In this document: one piece after another, positions 36,655-48,290 of the stretch
How the letters are laid out: each line of letters begins with the position of its first letter
Numbering within the stretch: the stretch's first letter is position 1
Origin: Bombus terrestris
Lineage: Eukaryota; Arthropoda; Insecta; Hymenoptera; Apidae
DNA: 64,000 nt
Direction: 5' to 3'
NCBI RefSeq assembly: GCF_910591885.1
Contig: NC_063276.1
Coordinates: 8,122,001 to 8,186,000 of the forward strand
The notes under the pieces: generated by a model
Told to the model about the DNA's origin: nothing
Databases searched by the model: none
The model's input: only the letters and a program-made list of their open reading frames with translations
Program-made: the position numbers and the translations under genes

Positions 36655-37450
36655 TTCATTCTCCATACGATATTCTTTCTTAACCCAGGCCCTAGACCGA
36701 GCTCAAGCGCTTAATTCGTTTGCTCCTTCGTCCACCGATCCGGTAGCGTACATGCTCGTCACAATGCAAATCTCTGCTCTTCTAATGAATTATTTAAGCG
36801 TCTGCGCCTCTCTTTCTCGCGTTCGCGTTCCTTATGATGCATGTCCTCGTACGCACGAATCTCTCCTCCAGAATCTACGGTGTCTGCGGTTCATGCTTCG
36901 TTCGTCGAACCGTATAGTCCCTTGACATCTCCTTGGAGAGATGCTCTTGAGAAATTTCTAGCCTGTGACGAATTTTTATGGAAATCCTCCTCATCCAAGA
37001 CTTTCTGCGGCAAATGGTTCGTTGAACATTACGATTTTCTGGCAAGAAACTGTTGAGAAATGACGAACGCGCGGACACACGTCGACACTTTGTTTTTCTT
37101 CATTTTCTTTTGTGTTTTATGCGAAGTGGGTCGCGAAATTTGTTTCCTTCTCTTCAAAGAAGATGAGGAGGTTTATGTTTTGTTGTCATCGCTTTGATTG
37201 GCAAATTTATCCCGGACGCGGAGCACTTCGATTTTATTGATTTTCAGTTTGAAAAGAGTCGCCTTTGGGGTTTCTTCCAGATTCGTTCTGGAACCGTCAC
37301 AATGAAACAGCATGTGCGCCAAACGAATCGATAACTCGCGCCACGATCGAGTGACACGTGTTTTTCCAGAAATTGTAGCTTCTATAAGGATCGAGCTTTT
37401 CTCGCGTGTTTTCTTAAGCTTTTTGCTACTGCAGTTTCGTTTAAATTGCA
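36655..37450. promoter_or_regulatory. GC-richer island 13 with suggestive frames
   Basis: The plus-strand frame at 36632-36925 runs past an acceptor-like TTAACCCAG (to 36689) and a second plus frame follows at 36841-37056, one register away. Neither peptide is recognised, and minus frames at 36875-37078 and 37173-37511 overlap. Chance frames in a regulatory island are more likely than a frameshifted gene, but a decayed exon is not excluded. Confidence 0.25.
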
Positions 37451-39437
37451 GCCTTAAACGCTTATGTTGTGTGTAATATGATATACGTTGAGCCGTATGG
37501 TTACGTAACAAATTCTGCTACACTAGTGGAAGTATTTATTGCGTTACATGCAATATTATTGATGATGCGATTTATTTTTGCCAAGGTGGTAAGCTATACT
37601 TTGTTAGAACCATATATTTTAATCAATTTTGGAGAGATATAGAATCACGTTCTAATGTATAAACGTAACAATGTTTATTAAAAAAGTTTTTCGAGATGTG
37701 TAATCTTATACCACACCATAAATGCTAACGTTTTTCAAATATTATATTGTATCGTTATACCGTTGAATAGCAAATTAATATTTATTTACGAGCAAGAAGG
37801 ATACAGTAAAATACCACTACAATTAATAAATAATGATTATAATACTTTCTACGTTTAATTATAAATTTATTCTTTCTACATAAATGTGAAAAATATTAAT
37901 TTTTAAAGAAACTTCTTCGTACTACACTTTATGGTTAACTTGCTACAATGTTGCTTTGTTTCTTGATTATTATTTATATGCTTTTCGTACTAATAGTAAA
38001 AGGACAATAAATATTTAAAAGCATTTAATATTAAAAAAAATATTCAGTACCCAAGTAAGGCAGTAAATATTTAAAAATAGTAAATATCTACATGTTAAAC
38101 AAATTATAGAATATTATAAAAGAATGCGATAATATGAATAGTTCTCATAGTATCGTTTTAAATCTCACGATACTGTTTCTGAAAGAAAAAAGTTGTAATA
38201 CCTCAACGCACGATATCGCAAGATCTATCCAATCTTTCGCTTTATTTACAAGAGAATTTCGATTAAGCGGTTTAGTCCGCGTCAAAAGAGACACGCGATA
38301 AACCAAAACACAAAGATAAATTAAAGAAAAGATATTAAACCTTCCTTTTGTTTCCCAAAATGAAGTTTTTCATTTGCTTCCTCCATTCGCGCCGCAATGT
38401 CTTTGCTATGGCAATTTTTATACTCGAAGAATCAGAAGGTTTTGCTTTCTTAACAAAAAATTTTCATTAGTCGACGACATTATTATTATTGAAATTGTAT
38501 AAAAACACAGAAAATTGTTAATTGATCCTCGTCACTGTAAATCATATTTGTGGTTCTTCCAACCTGGGGACAAATTTAGGAAAAATTCTATTAGGTCTAG
38601 AACAAGATTCTGTGTTTTTCATTTTATCTTTTATATACTTTTTTAAAAGAAAACATGTCTTTGTTATTCATATATTTTCTATCAGTAGATTGATATGACA
38701 GATGGATAGAGTAAAATATATAAAATATTCAAAGTATTCGTTATATTTAACGAATGAAATAAATTTCTGTTTAGATACCATTCCTTTACTTACATTTATA
38801 ATGATATGAATTTATATTAACATCTACAGTCTACAGTCTATCTCTGACATATTTACTATTGATCTTAGTGATTTTCTTTCCATTTTTTAAATAACAAACA
38901 CGTTGTCTCTTATAATGAATACCGTTTCTCATTGTAATATTGCTTTAGTTATTTAAAAATCATGAGCCATTTCATAAGTATTTCTATTTATATATTATTG
39001 ATTACTTATTATTTGTTCAGAAAGCTTCAGTTTCTCTCTCAAAGCACAACACGTAGGAACGGTGTACTTTCAGATCATTTATCTTTGTTAATATAAATTG
39101 GATCATACTAAAATAGTGAAAACACAAAGTTTCTACAAGATTGAAATCAACGAATTTATACTATGACAAAATCACATCAATTTGCGTTACAAATTTTCTT
39201 ATTTTGATACAAAATTCCAAAACATATAGTTGTGCTAAATTATATTAGCTTTAATATACAGTCTTGTTACAATAAAAATTAAAAAGAATTTTATTTTACC
39301 ACAAGATGTTCGTTTTAGGATATGTTATATTTATCGATCTGAACTAATCGATTTATTATGTAACAAACGTAATAAAAATGAAATTTTAACCCCATGAACA
39401 CGACATAAAGATATTCCTTCGTACTGTAATTAATCTA
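37451..39437. other. AT-rich non-coding stretch
   Basis: AAATATTTAAAA-type words repeat at about 38008 and 38066. No gene, transposon or RNA is recognised. This is one of the emptiest parts of the window. Confidence 0.65.
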
Positions 39438-39550
39438 GAAATCGTTGATTCATGCGCTAATTATATTCCCTTAATAAATTAAGTTTCTCATTGCTGTTTA
39501 AAAGTTCGACGAATTTAACGTACGAAGGACCACCAATTCATACCTTTATA
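39438..39550 (+). repeat. Direct repeat R, copy 1 (about 113 bp)
   Basis: It matches 40855-40967 with an offset of 1417 bases: GCGCTAATTATATTCCCTTA versus ACGTGCTAATTGTATTCCCC, then TTTAAAAGTTCGACGAAT versus TTTAAAAATTCGACGAAT, and CACCAATTCATACC versus ACCAGCAATTCATACC. The two copies bracket the array at 40290-40810. Confidence 0.7.
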
Positions 39551-40285
39551 AATAAATGTGAAGATTTAAACGAATGACGAAATGAGTTATAAAACGAAAA
39601 ATACAGAATACTTTTCTACGGTAGAATCGCTAAGTTGAAAAAATCTGTATGTTTGCGTGGAACGTGACGAATTAATTCTGAACTTTTCTTTCCCTTTTAT
39701 ACAGTTGCCATGGAATTGAGAACCGACATGCCGCGAAACACGAAAAGCGTCCGTCACAGAAGCTCGAAACCTCCTGGCCATTTTCCTTGTAAGTCCAAAC
39801 AAAGTTTCTTTGAAAAGTTGCTTGCTCGATCGGCTATTCAATCAAGTAGCTCGTCGTTCTATGGCTTTTCGGCTTCATTACCGAAAGAAATTATTAAATA
39901 GAAAGGAATACTATGAAATATGTAGGTCACTTCTAAATGAGAAACCTTGGTGGGTCACACATGAGGAATGTGAAAGGTGTGGAAATGTTTCCTTTACGAG
40001 AAACTAGGTGTAAAATAAATATTTCATATTAAAATAGTTTAAGTTTTAAGTGGACGAAAGTTAACGCTTCTGTAAGCTTATTTTTTGTTTGACTTTCTAT
40101 GGGAGGGAAGAAATGAGAATCGCTTTGCTCACTATCGTCGTGAAAATCGCAGGTGATTGACGAAGAGAACTTTGAATAATAAGTTCTCTAGTTATTTATA
40201 TCATATTTATCATATCATATCATATTCATTAACGATCAATATCACAATGTAATATTTCGGTCTTTAAATCTTTAGATCAAAGATT
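39551..40285. other. Mixed non-coding stretch
   Basis: Overlapping frames on opposite strands at 39587-40007 are not recognised. A TATCAT/CATAT simple repeat lies at about 40199-40228. Confidence 0.5.
40199..40228. repeat. (ATCAT)n short tandem repeat
   Basis: Imperfect pentanucleotide run. Confidence 0.7.
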
Positions 40286-40289
40286 TTCA

Positions 40290-40810
40290 CGATTTAATAT
40301 TGTAACATTTAACAACTTAACATTCTAACAATCAACACTTTTATTTCCTCAAAGAAGTTCCTTCTAAACGTTTACGAAACGCAACGAAATTCGGAATGTT
40401 CTCGCACGGCACAACAAATTTAGCAATGTAATGTGCCAACATTTAACAATCCAACGCTCTAACAATTACCAACATCGCTATTTGTTTAAAGAAATTCTTC
40501 GCGAAAGGAAGAAATTCTTTACGAAGAACAACGAAATTCTTCAACGAGACGTTCTTGCATGGTACAACGAAGATTCTTGAAAAAAATCCGAAGAATCTAA
40601 TATCCTTAAATTATCCTAACGTTCCAGCACGCACGCTTCTATTCCTCCGAAGGAACTCTTCACAGACGTTTGTCACAAGGAAGTAGAATTCGAACGTTCT
40701 TACATAGCGTACCAATCCTTTAGAGAGAATTCTCCACTGTTATTTCTATTCTAGCATGTCCAACGTAAACATACTAACACATCAATACCTATCTGTTTAC
40801 GCGTCACCAA
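40290..40810. repeat. Degenerate tandem array, unit about 130-160 bp
   Basis: Units start near 40300, 40430, 40590 and 40740. Each carries AACATTTAACAA-like and CTAACAAT-like words, a CTTCTATTCCT or TATTTG motif, AAAGAAGTTCCTTC-like, GAAATTC and CGTTCTTGCA-like blocks. The plus strand is C over G throughout. Confidence 0.55.
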
Positions 40811-40854
40811 TAATTACCAATAATTACCAATTTCCCTTAAATTCCGGAATCCAG

Positions 40855-40967
40855 GAATCGTCCATCAGTCACGTGCTAATTGTATTCCCCTAACGAATTC
40901 AATCTCCCATTGCCGTTTAAAAATTCGACGAATCGAACATTCGAATAACCAGCAATTCATACCCCTG
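40855..40967 (+). repeat. Direct repeat R, copy 2
   Basis: Diverged copy of 39438-39550 in the same orientation. Confidence 0.7.
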
Positions 40968-40969
40968 TG

Positions 40970-41400
40970 GAAAGAATCTCTTATTCTCGAATCGAAGGAA
41001 AAACAATGAAATTTCGAGCGACACGCGTCGTCGTTTATTCGATAGGAATTCCTTTCGCATATCTTGCCCCGGCTTGACGCCATTTTTACGGTCAATATTT
41101 CCCCGCTAGACTAGATGTCACCCTTTACTTGGCCACCCTCACCCATTGGAAAGTTGTGCCACCCTCCGTGTGATAGCGCCACTGGCATGTTTCCAATTTC
41201 CACGAGGGCTGCCTCTTTGTTCGTCACATTCTATCGGCCGCTTTCTTGCTCCCGTTTCGCCTCGCTAAATTTATTCGTCGCCCGCCACTGCTTCTATCCG
41301 TCCGACCTTTTCAACGGTGAAACGTTTGCGAACGTTCCGAGCCTTGATCCACGTTATTCCGCGGAGATTGATGAAAAGTAAAAGTACAGACCGACTAAAC
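40970..41400. promoter_or_regulatory. GC-richer island 14
   Basis: A C-rich block (41115-41300) with GCCACCCTC-type words. An 88-codon plus frame (41115-41381) and an overlapping minus frame are not recognised. The right flank turns G-rich after about 41490. Probably regulatory. Confidence 0.3.
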
Positions 41401-43570
41401 CGGGTCACTTTGCTTTCGCGGATAGACATGTTACCATGAGAAACGCGAATCGTTAGCATTGTTACATAATTCTTTGCGATGCATTTTCTTCGAGGATTTT
41501 TGAAGGATATTTGGAATTTTTCCATTTCCGAACGAGTACCGAACTTTTCCTCAAGTTTTACGGCTGCAAAATAGAATTCTTAAACAATTTTTCATGCCTG
41601 ACTTAGTCATACTACGAAGATTTTTCGGGCATTAAAACGTTTAGGTTTAATTGACAGGTTGTTTGATGGGCAATAATTTCTATGATTAAATGATATTAAA
41701 TGTATAAACTAGTTTGGTGTCTTTAGGATTATTCATTTTTGTTTCCAAGATCGAATGTTCCTTGTTCTTTGGAAAGCAGTTGCTTTTTTTAAACTAAAAT
41801 TAAGGCCAATTTTAAAACAAATACATTTATTGTTTAATTATATGCAACATCGAATGTGAAAAAATCAAATTCAAATATTTTCTCTTTTTGCCATGTTTTG
41901 AAGAAATTTTTAAATTATAATTTGTTAGTTGAATAACGAGCGCCATTAGTGCTTTTATGATAAATTTAATATTTCTTGATCTTCTGTTTAAGTTTGATTT
42001 TAAATTAATTTACGCATTTAATAATAATTTTTTATTTACATAGATAGGCGATCACAGCAAGTACACAATAATTTTGATGAGTCAGCGACAATTCCTTATA
42101 AATTTGTCTATTTTCTTGAATTTTTGGCGTTTGAAGGTTCGAAACTTTTGTTGCCAAAATTTCTTGAATCTAGTACAATCGTGTCAATATTCAAGTTCTT
42201 GAAATATGAAGAATATCCGAAATATGTGTTGGCCGCAATTGTATTTCAAAGGATAATATTTTTCGAATTTTTGGCAAAAACACGAATTACGAAGAGACGA
42301 ATGAATGAAGAATGACTATGAAAACACTTTCCTGCAAAAATAAAGTAAAGTAAACATTCAGACGATAACTAGATAACATAATTCCTCCTCTTTAAATAGA
42401 ATTATAATATTAGTGATATTAATATTAATTGATCGAATAATATATCGTTAGTTAGATATATATATTTTTAGATTATAGATATATTTTTCTTACTTCATTT
42501 CCAATTTGGTTTCAGAACTGTTAACGCAACAACTTAATCTAGTTCATGATATAATAATTTGTTGTTGAGTGGATGAGCGGTTGCGTTTCAATATTTCATT
42601 GTTGTGTCATCCAGAATTGCATTCGATTCGCGTAAATATATGCACGTTACGCAAAAGAAGCGCTCACAGAGTTGGTGATGTAATACAGATTACTATATCG
42701 GTTTCACATTTACGAAAATTAATACTAATAATAGAACTTCGTGGAACTTTAGATTAGTCGTGGAATACAGAATTATAAATGGGAGAGTTGCAATAAAATA
42801 CTTTACCATCGATACTTTGACAAATTTCTCAATTCCGAAGCGTTGTTTCGAACTTTATTACAGTTCCAATATTCCGCTTTGTAACTTTTCAAATTCGAAC
42901 TCTGCGAGCTCCCGTTATCAATTCATCGTTTTAGGAACTCAAATTTCTCCAATTAAGATTTTGTTGGTGTCATTAAACCGCGAAAAATTTTAATTTTTAC
43001 ACCATGTCATTCTAAATTCTGTTTTAGATTTTTAAATCTATATTTTACTATTTTCCAAGTGAGTCAAAAATTATGTTACCTATATTACGCGCGTATACAT
43101 ATTTTCTTATTTTTCTCGCTCATCCTAAATTTAAATGAGAGATTTTACATCTTTCTTCTCTTTATTTTCTCTATTTTCTCTTTATGTCGTACTACGTTAT
43201 CTTCATAATATATGATAATCGTCCCACGCTTAAGAGCTGAAAAACACTACTAATTATATTATAAATAGAAAATACAAGAGAAACGCATGATAACTCACTT
43301 GGCTAAAAGGGAGTATTTTAACGTGACATAGATAAAACAGGGAACAACCTGCTAGGTCCAAAAATATAAGCCTTTTAAAAATAGTTGGTAAACCCACCAA
43401 TTTTCGTAAAACACCAAGGGTGTAGCTAATCTTATAGCAATCAATATTTTTACAATGTTCAAGTAAAATTTTATTGTTCAGTAAAAAATATATAATCTGT
43501 AATTTCTAAATTAAATAAGGAGAAAATTTTGGTGATATCAGATTGGCGAATATAAAATGTGACTTATCAT
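41401..43570. other. AT-rich non-coding stretch
   Basis: Plus frames at 42124-42315, 42569-42757 and 42760-42993 are successive but AT-driven and unrecognised. No splice-consistent gene was found. Confidence 0.5.
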
Positions 43571-43572
43571 TA

Positions 43573-43792
43573 CACTGCGGATAATTATGTATTTCTGAAA
43601 AAATTTAAACATCTGAAAACGTATAGAATGTATATAATACATTAATATACCAACATATATATATATGAAATATTTGAATATTTATTGTAATATTCGCTGA
43701 ATGAAGAAATCTCTGTCTAAGTTCCATTTATTTGCTTATGTTCATAAAAATATGGACTTTCATGAACAATTTTCATAAATAGCCGAAGTCTA
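43573..43792 (-). mobile_element. MITE family A, copy 1 (220 bp)
   Basis: One end reads CACTGCGGATAATTATGTAT. The other end on the opposite strand reads TCTAGACTTCGGCTATTTAT. Both resemble the family consensus (TA)GACTGCGGATNTTTATG. Internal AAAATTTAAACATCTGAAAA parallels the GGTGCAGAAATGCATACAAT region of copy 2 read backwards. No coding content. Confidence 0.6.
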
Positions 43793-44425
43793 GAATAGAA
43801 GAGAATAGAAAAAAGTTTAGAAGAATATCTATTATGTTCTTTTCCTGTGTTCTTTTTAATTATTATAAATATGATTCTCGTAGCTAATGTTAAAATAACT
43901 TTCTATGTTGTTGTAGCAACCTGATCTGTTAGAAATGTGTGTCGTATCGTGATTACTTTGCAAAAATAATTCTAATAAAAAGCAAGAATTAACAATTATT
44001 TAGAGGGCAATATTATTGCTACGAAGCTTTTAAAATTTATATTCTTATAATTATAATTAAAGAAGCTAGACGTAAATAAAAAGTATCATCATTCAAATAT
44101 TATAAGAATATTCTAGTTCAAGTACATACACTTTAACGTAACATGTGAATTCTGTACACTTCTACACGTTTAAATTTCTCCCAACTGCATAAACATTCAT
44201 AGACGACTTGTAAAAGCTCAATTACATAACTAATCTCGTAACAATTTCTCCGACATTCAAGAGGATATCCACTTCCAAACCGAAACAAAACGACAATTTC
44301 GATAATACGAGGATAATCTGACAGCGTATTGTATTTTATAATTATTAACCGCACTTGTCGTGTCTGTCCTCGTCGGTCATTAAATACATTCCAACACGAC
44401 TTTAATCGAACGAACAAAAAGCCCA
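43793..44425. other. AT-rich non-coding stretch
   Basis: The 97-codon minus frame at 44133-44426 has no recognised domain and lies in a C-rich shoulder, which biases minus-strand frames to stay open. Confidence 0.5.
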
Positions 44426-44427
44426 AG

Positions 44428-45190
44428 GATTCACCCCTGGCGGATAAATTTTGATAGTCCTCGAATAATCGTGGGCGTGCTTGACCTTAACACTGATTGG
44501 TCGATACCTTAAAATAGCCCTCGTGCCGGGCATCTGATAAGGCGGTTTATTTATAAATCTGACTCAACATATTCGCGCGCTCTCGCCTGTACATTGCCGA
44601 TGGAATTTCGTCGTCGTTCCGTCTTCACCGTTTCCTCATTGTCCGCGTAATCGAGTCCCTGGAACCCCGGGGTGCCAGAACATTTTTATTGATTTATCGA
44701 TTCGTCCATAACCACAAACCGAAACGAGACAGATAGGCAGATAACGAAAAGCGAAATAAAGCCAGAAAGAGGAGCGGTGGGGAGAGGGGTGGAATGGCGG
44801 TTAGAAAACATAACAAACAGGCTGGAAATTGGTATCAGATAAGAAACCGCGATTCCGTTTGTACGTTTCGCGTTAGTTCAACCTTGAATCGGTTGTGCAT
44901 TTTTCTTGCAAACGCAACCAGCCAACCTGCCCTTGGGAAATTATTGCCTTCGACCATGAATGGCTTCGCGAATGGGACAGGGGTATGTACTGGCTGCGCC
45001 TACAATTGCAGCAAGAAAGTCGATGGTTCTTGTTGCCTTTGCGCTCCCATTGTTATTTAAGTCAATGGAGCAGAAAAGCCACTTGATGCTAGACAAAAGA
45101 AAATTTCTGTACGAACAGACCGGGACCAGATGGAATACTTGTCAAGGTTTGGCTCGATGGTCACTCTCGGTTTCGTGAAACGGGCATGTA
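44428..45190. promoter_or_regulatory. GC-richer island 15
   Basis: 44461-44600 holds motif-dense DNA: GTGGGCGTGC (44471), TTGACCTTA (44481-44489, a nuclear-receptor half-site on the minus strand), CCAAT (inverted, about 44497), GATAAGGCGG (about 44536) and TTTATTTATAAA (about 44547). Three registers are open on the plus strand at 44794-45178, so none is credible alone. A strong enhancer or promoter candidate by motif content only. Confidence 0.35.
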
Positions 45191-45388
45191 ATTATTAGAT
45201 TGGATTTCTGTCCTTAATATTGTTTGTAGAAGTAGTCGATATTTAATTTCGACGAGATATATGAGAGATGTATTTAGTATTCATATTCGTTTATTGGTAT
45301 TCGAGGTGAAGGAATTATATTTATTCAAGGATTGGTACTTGGAGAAGAATCGGAGGGTTAAAGGAAAGAGTTTACTGGAGTAGGATGT

Positions 45389-46005
45389 TTAATATTCAAG
45401 AATACTGGTGGTATGTAGGGGTGCTTTCTCTTTTGTAGGTTTGATTGATGCAAAGGTAGTAATGTTTAGTGCTTATTTTTTTTTTTTTTTTGTTTATTTG
45501 GATGAATTTTACAATCAATTCTCATTGAGAATTATAAGTAAATTTTTCTGGCGTGGTACTATGTCGTGCTTAATAAGTATTTATCGTTTGAAGTGTTTAT
45601 TTGACGCAGGAGACTTCCCTTTGTCGAGGAAAATATTTAGCGAATGGGTATATTTCGAAAACGTTTAGAGGATACAATTAAAATTAAAAGAAATGTTAGG
45701 TCGATTACTCGAAGGACATTTTACCCAACAGCTATGGATACTAGAATTGTTGCAAATTTAACACCACTTTTTATTTATAAACATTGACTACGGAATTAAT
45801 CATTTTATTTATTTATTAAAAATTCTACTCGTTATAACGACTATGCTGTATTTTGTGACATAGCAAGTAATGTAAAAGAAGAAAAGGAGATTTAGTGCTA
45901 AAGGGTACTCTGTATTCAAGGGTATTGGAAATATATAAATGCTTTCTCTTGTGTAGGATTTGATTGATATCAAAGAATATTTATTGTTAATACTTCATGA
46001 CATAA
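45389..46005. repeat. Diverged direct repeats about 520 bp apart
   Basis: TATTCAAGAATACTGG at 45393 and TATTCAAGGGTATTGG at 45913 are each followed by GCTTTCTCTTNTGTAGG and TTGATTGAT. A third partial copy starts at 45323. The block is G over C on the plus strand. A long poly(T) tract lies at about 45478-45491. Confidence 0.65.
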
Positions 46006-46320
46006 GAGAATTTTATTTATTGAAACAGATATAATACATCCTGAAGGAGAATTATATATTATTTTAATCAAAAGATCATATACTTTCACAGCGTGAATAA
46101 ATATTTGGCCAAAACATATTAAAGATGGTACATAATATAGGAAATTTGTATTATTCTACGTCTCATACTAAGACCGTTATAAAGTATAGAAAAACAAATT
46201 TTATTTGCACGCATATTCGCTAGAAAAATTCCAAATCTTATTTATTTATGATAGATACTACCCATCGTAATCTACTTCCTGTAATACAAAAATTCCATTA
46301 TGTTACAGAAAAAAGTTCTA
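46006..46320. other. AT-rich non-coding stretch
   Basis: Nothing identified. Confidence 0.6.
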
Positions 46321-46416
46321 AGCATTAGTAACGTATCCATCCGAACGTCCTCGATAAATCAAAATTCCCTTCTCCTTAACCCTTTCTCCAAAGAACGTCG
46401 GTACGTGGTAACTCAC

Positions 46417-46597
46417 CCAAATAAAATCCATCAATCATCCACCCAATAAACCAAAATCCTCCGGTATCTGACAGCGCAACCATGAAAAACAACGTTATCA
46501 AAACCTCGAAACACCCGTAACCGAGTTTCCATAATTTTGTATCTTCATCTCGAATCAAGGACCTCGACCTTCCTTCATCGATGACCGTTACTGCCAT
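46417..46597 (-). CDS. Tentative first coding exon of a membrane or secreted protein
   Basis: The minus strand has ATG at 46597 in a purine-rich context (AAAAAG before ATGG) and 60 open codons up to a strong donor, with GTGAGT starting at 46416. The peptide starts M-A-V-T-V-I-D-E-G-R, then a charged stretch, then a hydrophobic run (V-L-I-T-L-F-F-M-V-A-L at about residues 32-42) followed by small residues. This could be a signal peptide or signal anchor with a long N-region. Upstream (46598-47000) is CpG-rich DNA that would suit a 5' UTR and promoter. No family is recognised and no second exon was found below 46376, although insect introns can be long. Against it: the C-rich plus strand here keeps minus frames open, and the peptide is rich in Gly, Phe and Trp, as GT-rich DNA gives by chance. 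Confidence 0.3.
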
Positions 46598-47645
46598 CTT
46601 TTTCCTCTCGTCCCTACCAATTCCAGGAACATCCAGCCCCGTGACTGGTGTAAAGAAAGAAAGGGCACGAGAGTGGAAAATCGAGGCTCGAGGAACGGGA
46701 ATCGAGTGTGCGCAGTCGCGGGACTGTTCGATGTCGCGGAGCAGTTATCGTGGAGAGCGACGAGTTTCTCGCCGCGTGTACACGTATATATCAGGCGGGA
46801 GGAGCGGTCGTCCGGTTGTCCAGGATCGCGATAATCGGGTGAAAGGTAGACGGTGACTTGCAGTGCCAAAGAGAGGCCAAAGTGCGATCGAATCGACGAA
46901 TAACGATCGCACGACTTAATCTTCGAGGAGACGCGTTGTCTCTTCGAGAAAGCTCCGTCCAGTCCATTCGAACGATTCTAATGGCCGCCAGGATTCGATC
47001 GAACCACCCACACAGACACGTAAATGTAATCCTTTAATCGTGTGCTAATATTCGAGACATGAGATGGACGTGAGAGGCTCCTCGAGGATCGAGGCGAAAC
47101 CTCGCGACAACCGCGAACGAATCTGCTCCGATTTCGTCAATCATTCGTTGAAAATCGTTGTTTTCGTTGAGAGACCTGGTGCATCGATAGCGAAATACGA
47201 GGCAACCGATCGTCGGTACGGGCAGAACCTTACGGGCTTCCGGGAGCGGCGTGCGGCCTCCTGAAAAACCAGCCCGCTTCCCGATCGATCCCGGAATATG
47301 ACCTTCGAGTCACGTGTGCCGCGGCGTGACACGCAAGTCACCGATACGAGCGGTTCCGACTCGCGAGGCGGACTGGACATCGATCACGAGGATCGCGCGC
47401 CGCGGCGGACTTTTCGTCGCTGACGCGCCGGACGCGGGATTTTCCCTTCCGGGACGACACGACACACTGCCACACAAGGGTGAGAAAGAGAGAGCCACGG
47501 GGATCGATACAAGCAGCGGGAAAGTTGCCGAGAGGAAGGAATCGAGTCTTGGACCGGGTCAAACAGGAATTGCAAATTCGAACCAAGTTTCACGACAGCG
47601 TCCGTCGACTAAATCGGAAATTTTTGGTGCACGTCGATTAAGAGG
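46560..47645. promoter_or_regulatory. Strongest CpG island (island 16), possible divergent promoter
   Basis: This is the most GC-rich and CpG-dense block in the window, especially 47200-47460. Frames are open in several registers on both strands, which reflects composition. A plus-strand donor-like ACAAGGGTGAGA lies at about 47475-47486 and another start-like ATGGCCGCC, followed by CACGTAAAT, at 46981. The minus strand may start the exon at 46597. The C-rich left side (46441-46500: C 18, G 7) and G-rich right side (47701-47760: G 21, C 7) fit divergent transcription, though other causes are possible. Confidence 0.45.
47298..47423 (+). other. Short ATG frame in the CpG island (41 codons)
   Basis: The ATG at 47298 opens 41 codons to a TGA at 47421-47423. 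The peptide is rich in Asp, Arg, Ser and Thr with no recognised motif. It could be a uORF, the start of a spliced coding exon, or chance. No good donor precedes the stop. Confidence 0.12.
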
Positions 47646-48000
47646 GTGAATCGATGTCACAGATACGCGTGCAGAAAATACATAGGATATTTGAAGAAGA
47701 GGAAGAATTCTCGAGGAGCTCTGGAAAGTTGACGGGTGATAAATGCTTTGGATGAGAGCAGGAATTTGTTCTTCTGACTCGTGATTATGTCACAGATCGG
47801 ATGAAAAATTTTCGTCGAGTATCGATACAGAAGGTGATTCGATGTATATGTAGATACTCGTATGGGAAACGTATGGAATATTTAAGGAACGTGACGAATT
47901 ATAAACTGGAAAGTTGATGGTGAATGAAACTTGGTTCTGGTTCCTGACTCGTGGTTATATCAGACGAGTGGAGATTCCTGGAAACACAATGATAGACCGT
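47643..48000. repeat. Diverged tandem duplication, unit about 188 bp
   Basis: Copy 1 starts AGGGTGAATCGATG (47643) and copy 2 AAGGTGATTCGATG (47831). Both share GGATATTTGAAG/GGAATATTTAAG, CTGGAAAGTTGACGGGTGA/CTGGAAAGTTGATGGTGAA, and CTGACTCGTGATTATGTCA/CTGACTCGTGGTTATATCA. The plus strand is strongly G over C. Confidence 0.8.
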
Positions 48001-48027
48001 AAACATTGTACAGGATAGGCTTGATTC

Positions 48028-48290
48028 CCTGTCAATAATTTCTGTGTTCTAATTATTGTCTTGATCGACGAATCAGAGAGTAATCTCGAGCAATCTATTT
48101 TATTTATCAACAAGATGGTGAGTTGTGATTGTTCTTCGCGAGAATCGAGGTTGGACGTCTGTCAATGATGTCAGTGTTCTGTTGACCTCGCGTTCCATAG
48201 ATGTACGATTCTGTTCTATAGTTGCAACCGTGGTTACATATATATCCACAATTCTATTCTATAGTTACAGCCGTGACTAGATATTCACGT
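48028..48290. repeat. Short diverged direct repeats
   Basis: CTGTCAATAATTTCTGTGTT at 48029 recurs as CTGTCAATGATGTCAGTGTT at 48159. TTCTGTTCTATAGTTGCAAC at about 48208 recurs 42 bases later as TTCTATTCTATAGTTACAGC. Confidence 0.7.

Noticed and set aside
36632..37056. Two plus-strand frames in different registers read as a frameshifted gene
   Set aside because: Neither peptide is recognised, minus-strand frames are also open, and no transposase or cellular motif supports joining them. Kept only as an island annotation.
44794..45178. Three overlapping plus-strand frames including a Cys-rich segment
   Set aside because: All three registers are open together and none matches a known Cys-rich family.
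46379..46395. TTAACCCTTTC read as another piggyBac-like end
   Set aside because: The inner sequence does not match the related ends at 13957 and 24788, and the word lies in a C-rich shoulder where it can arise by chance.
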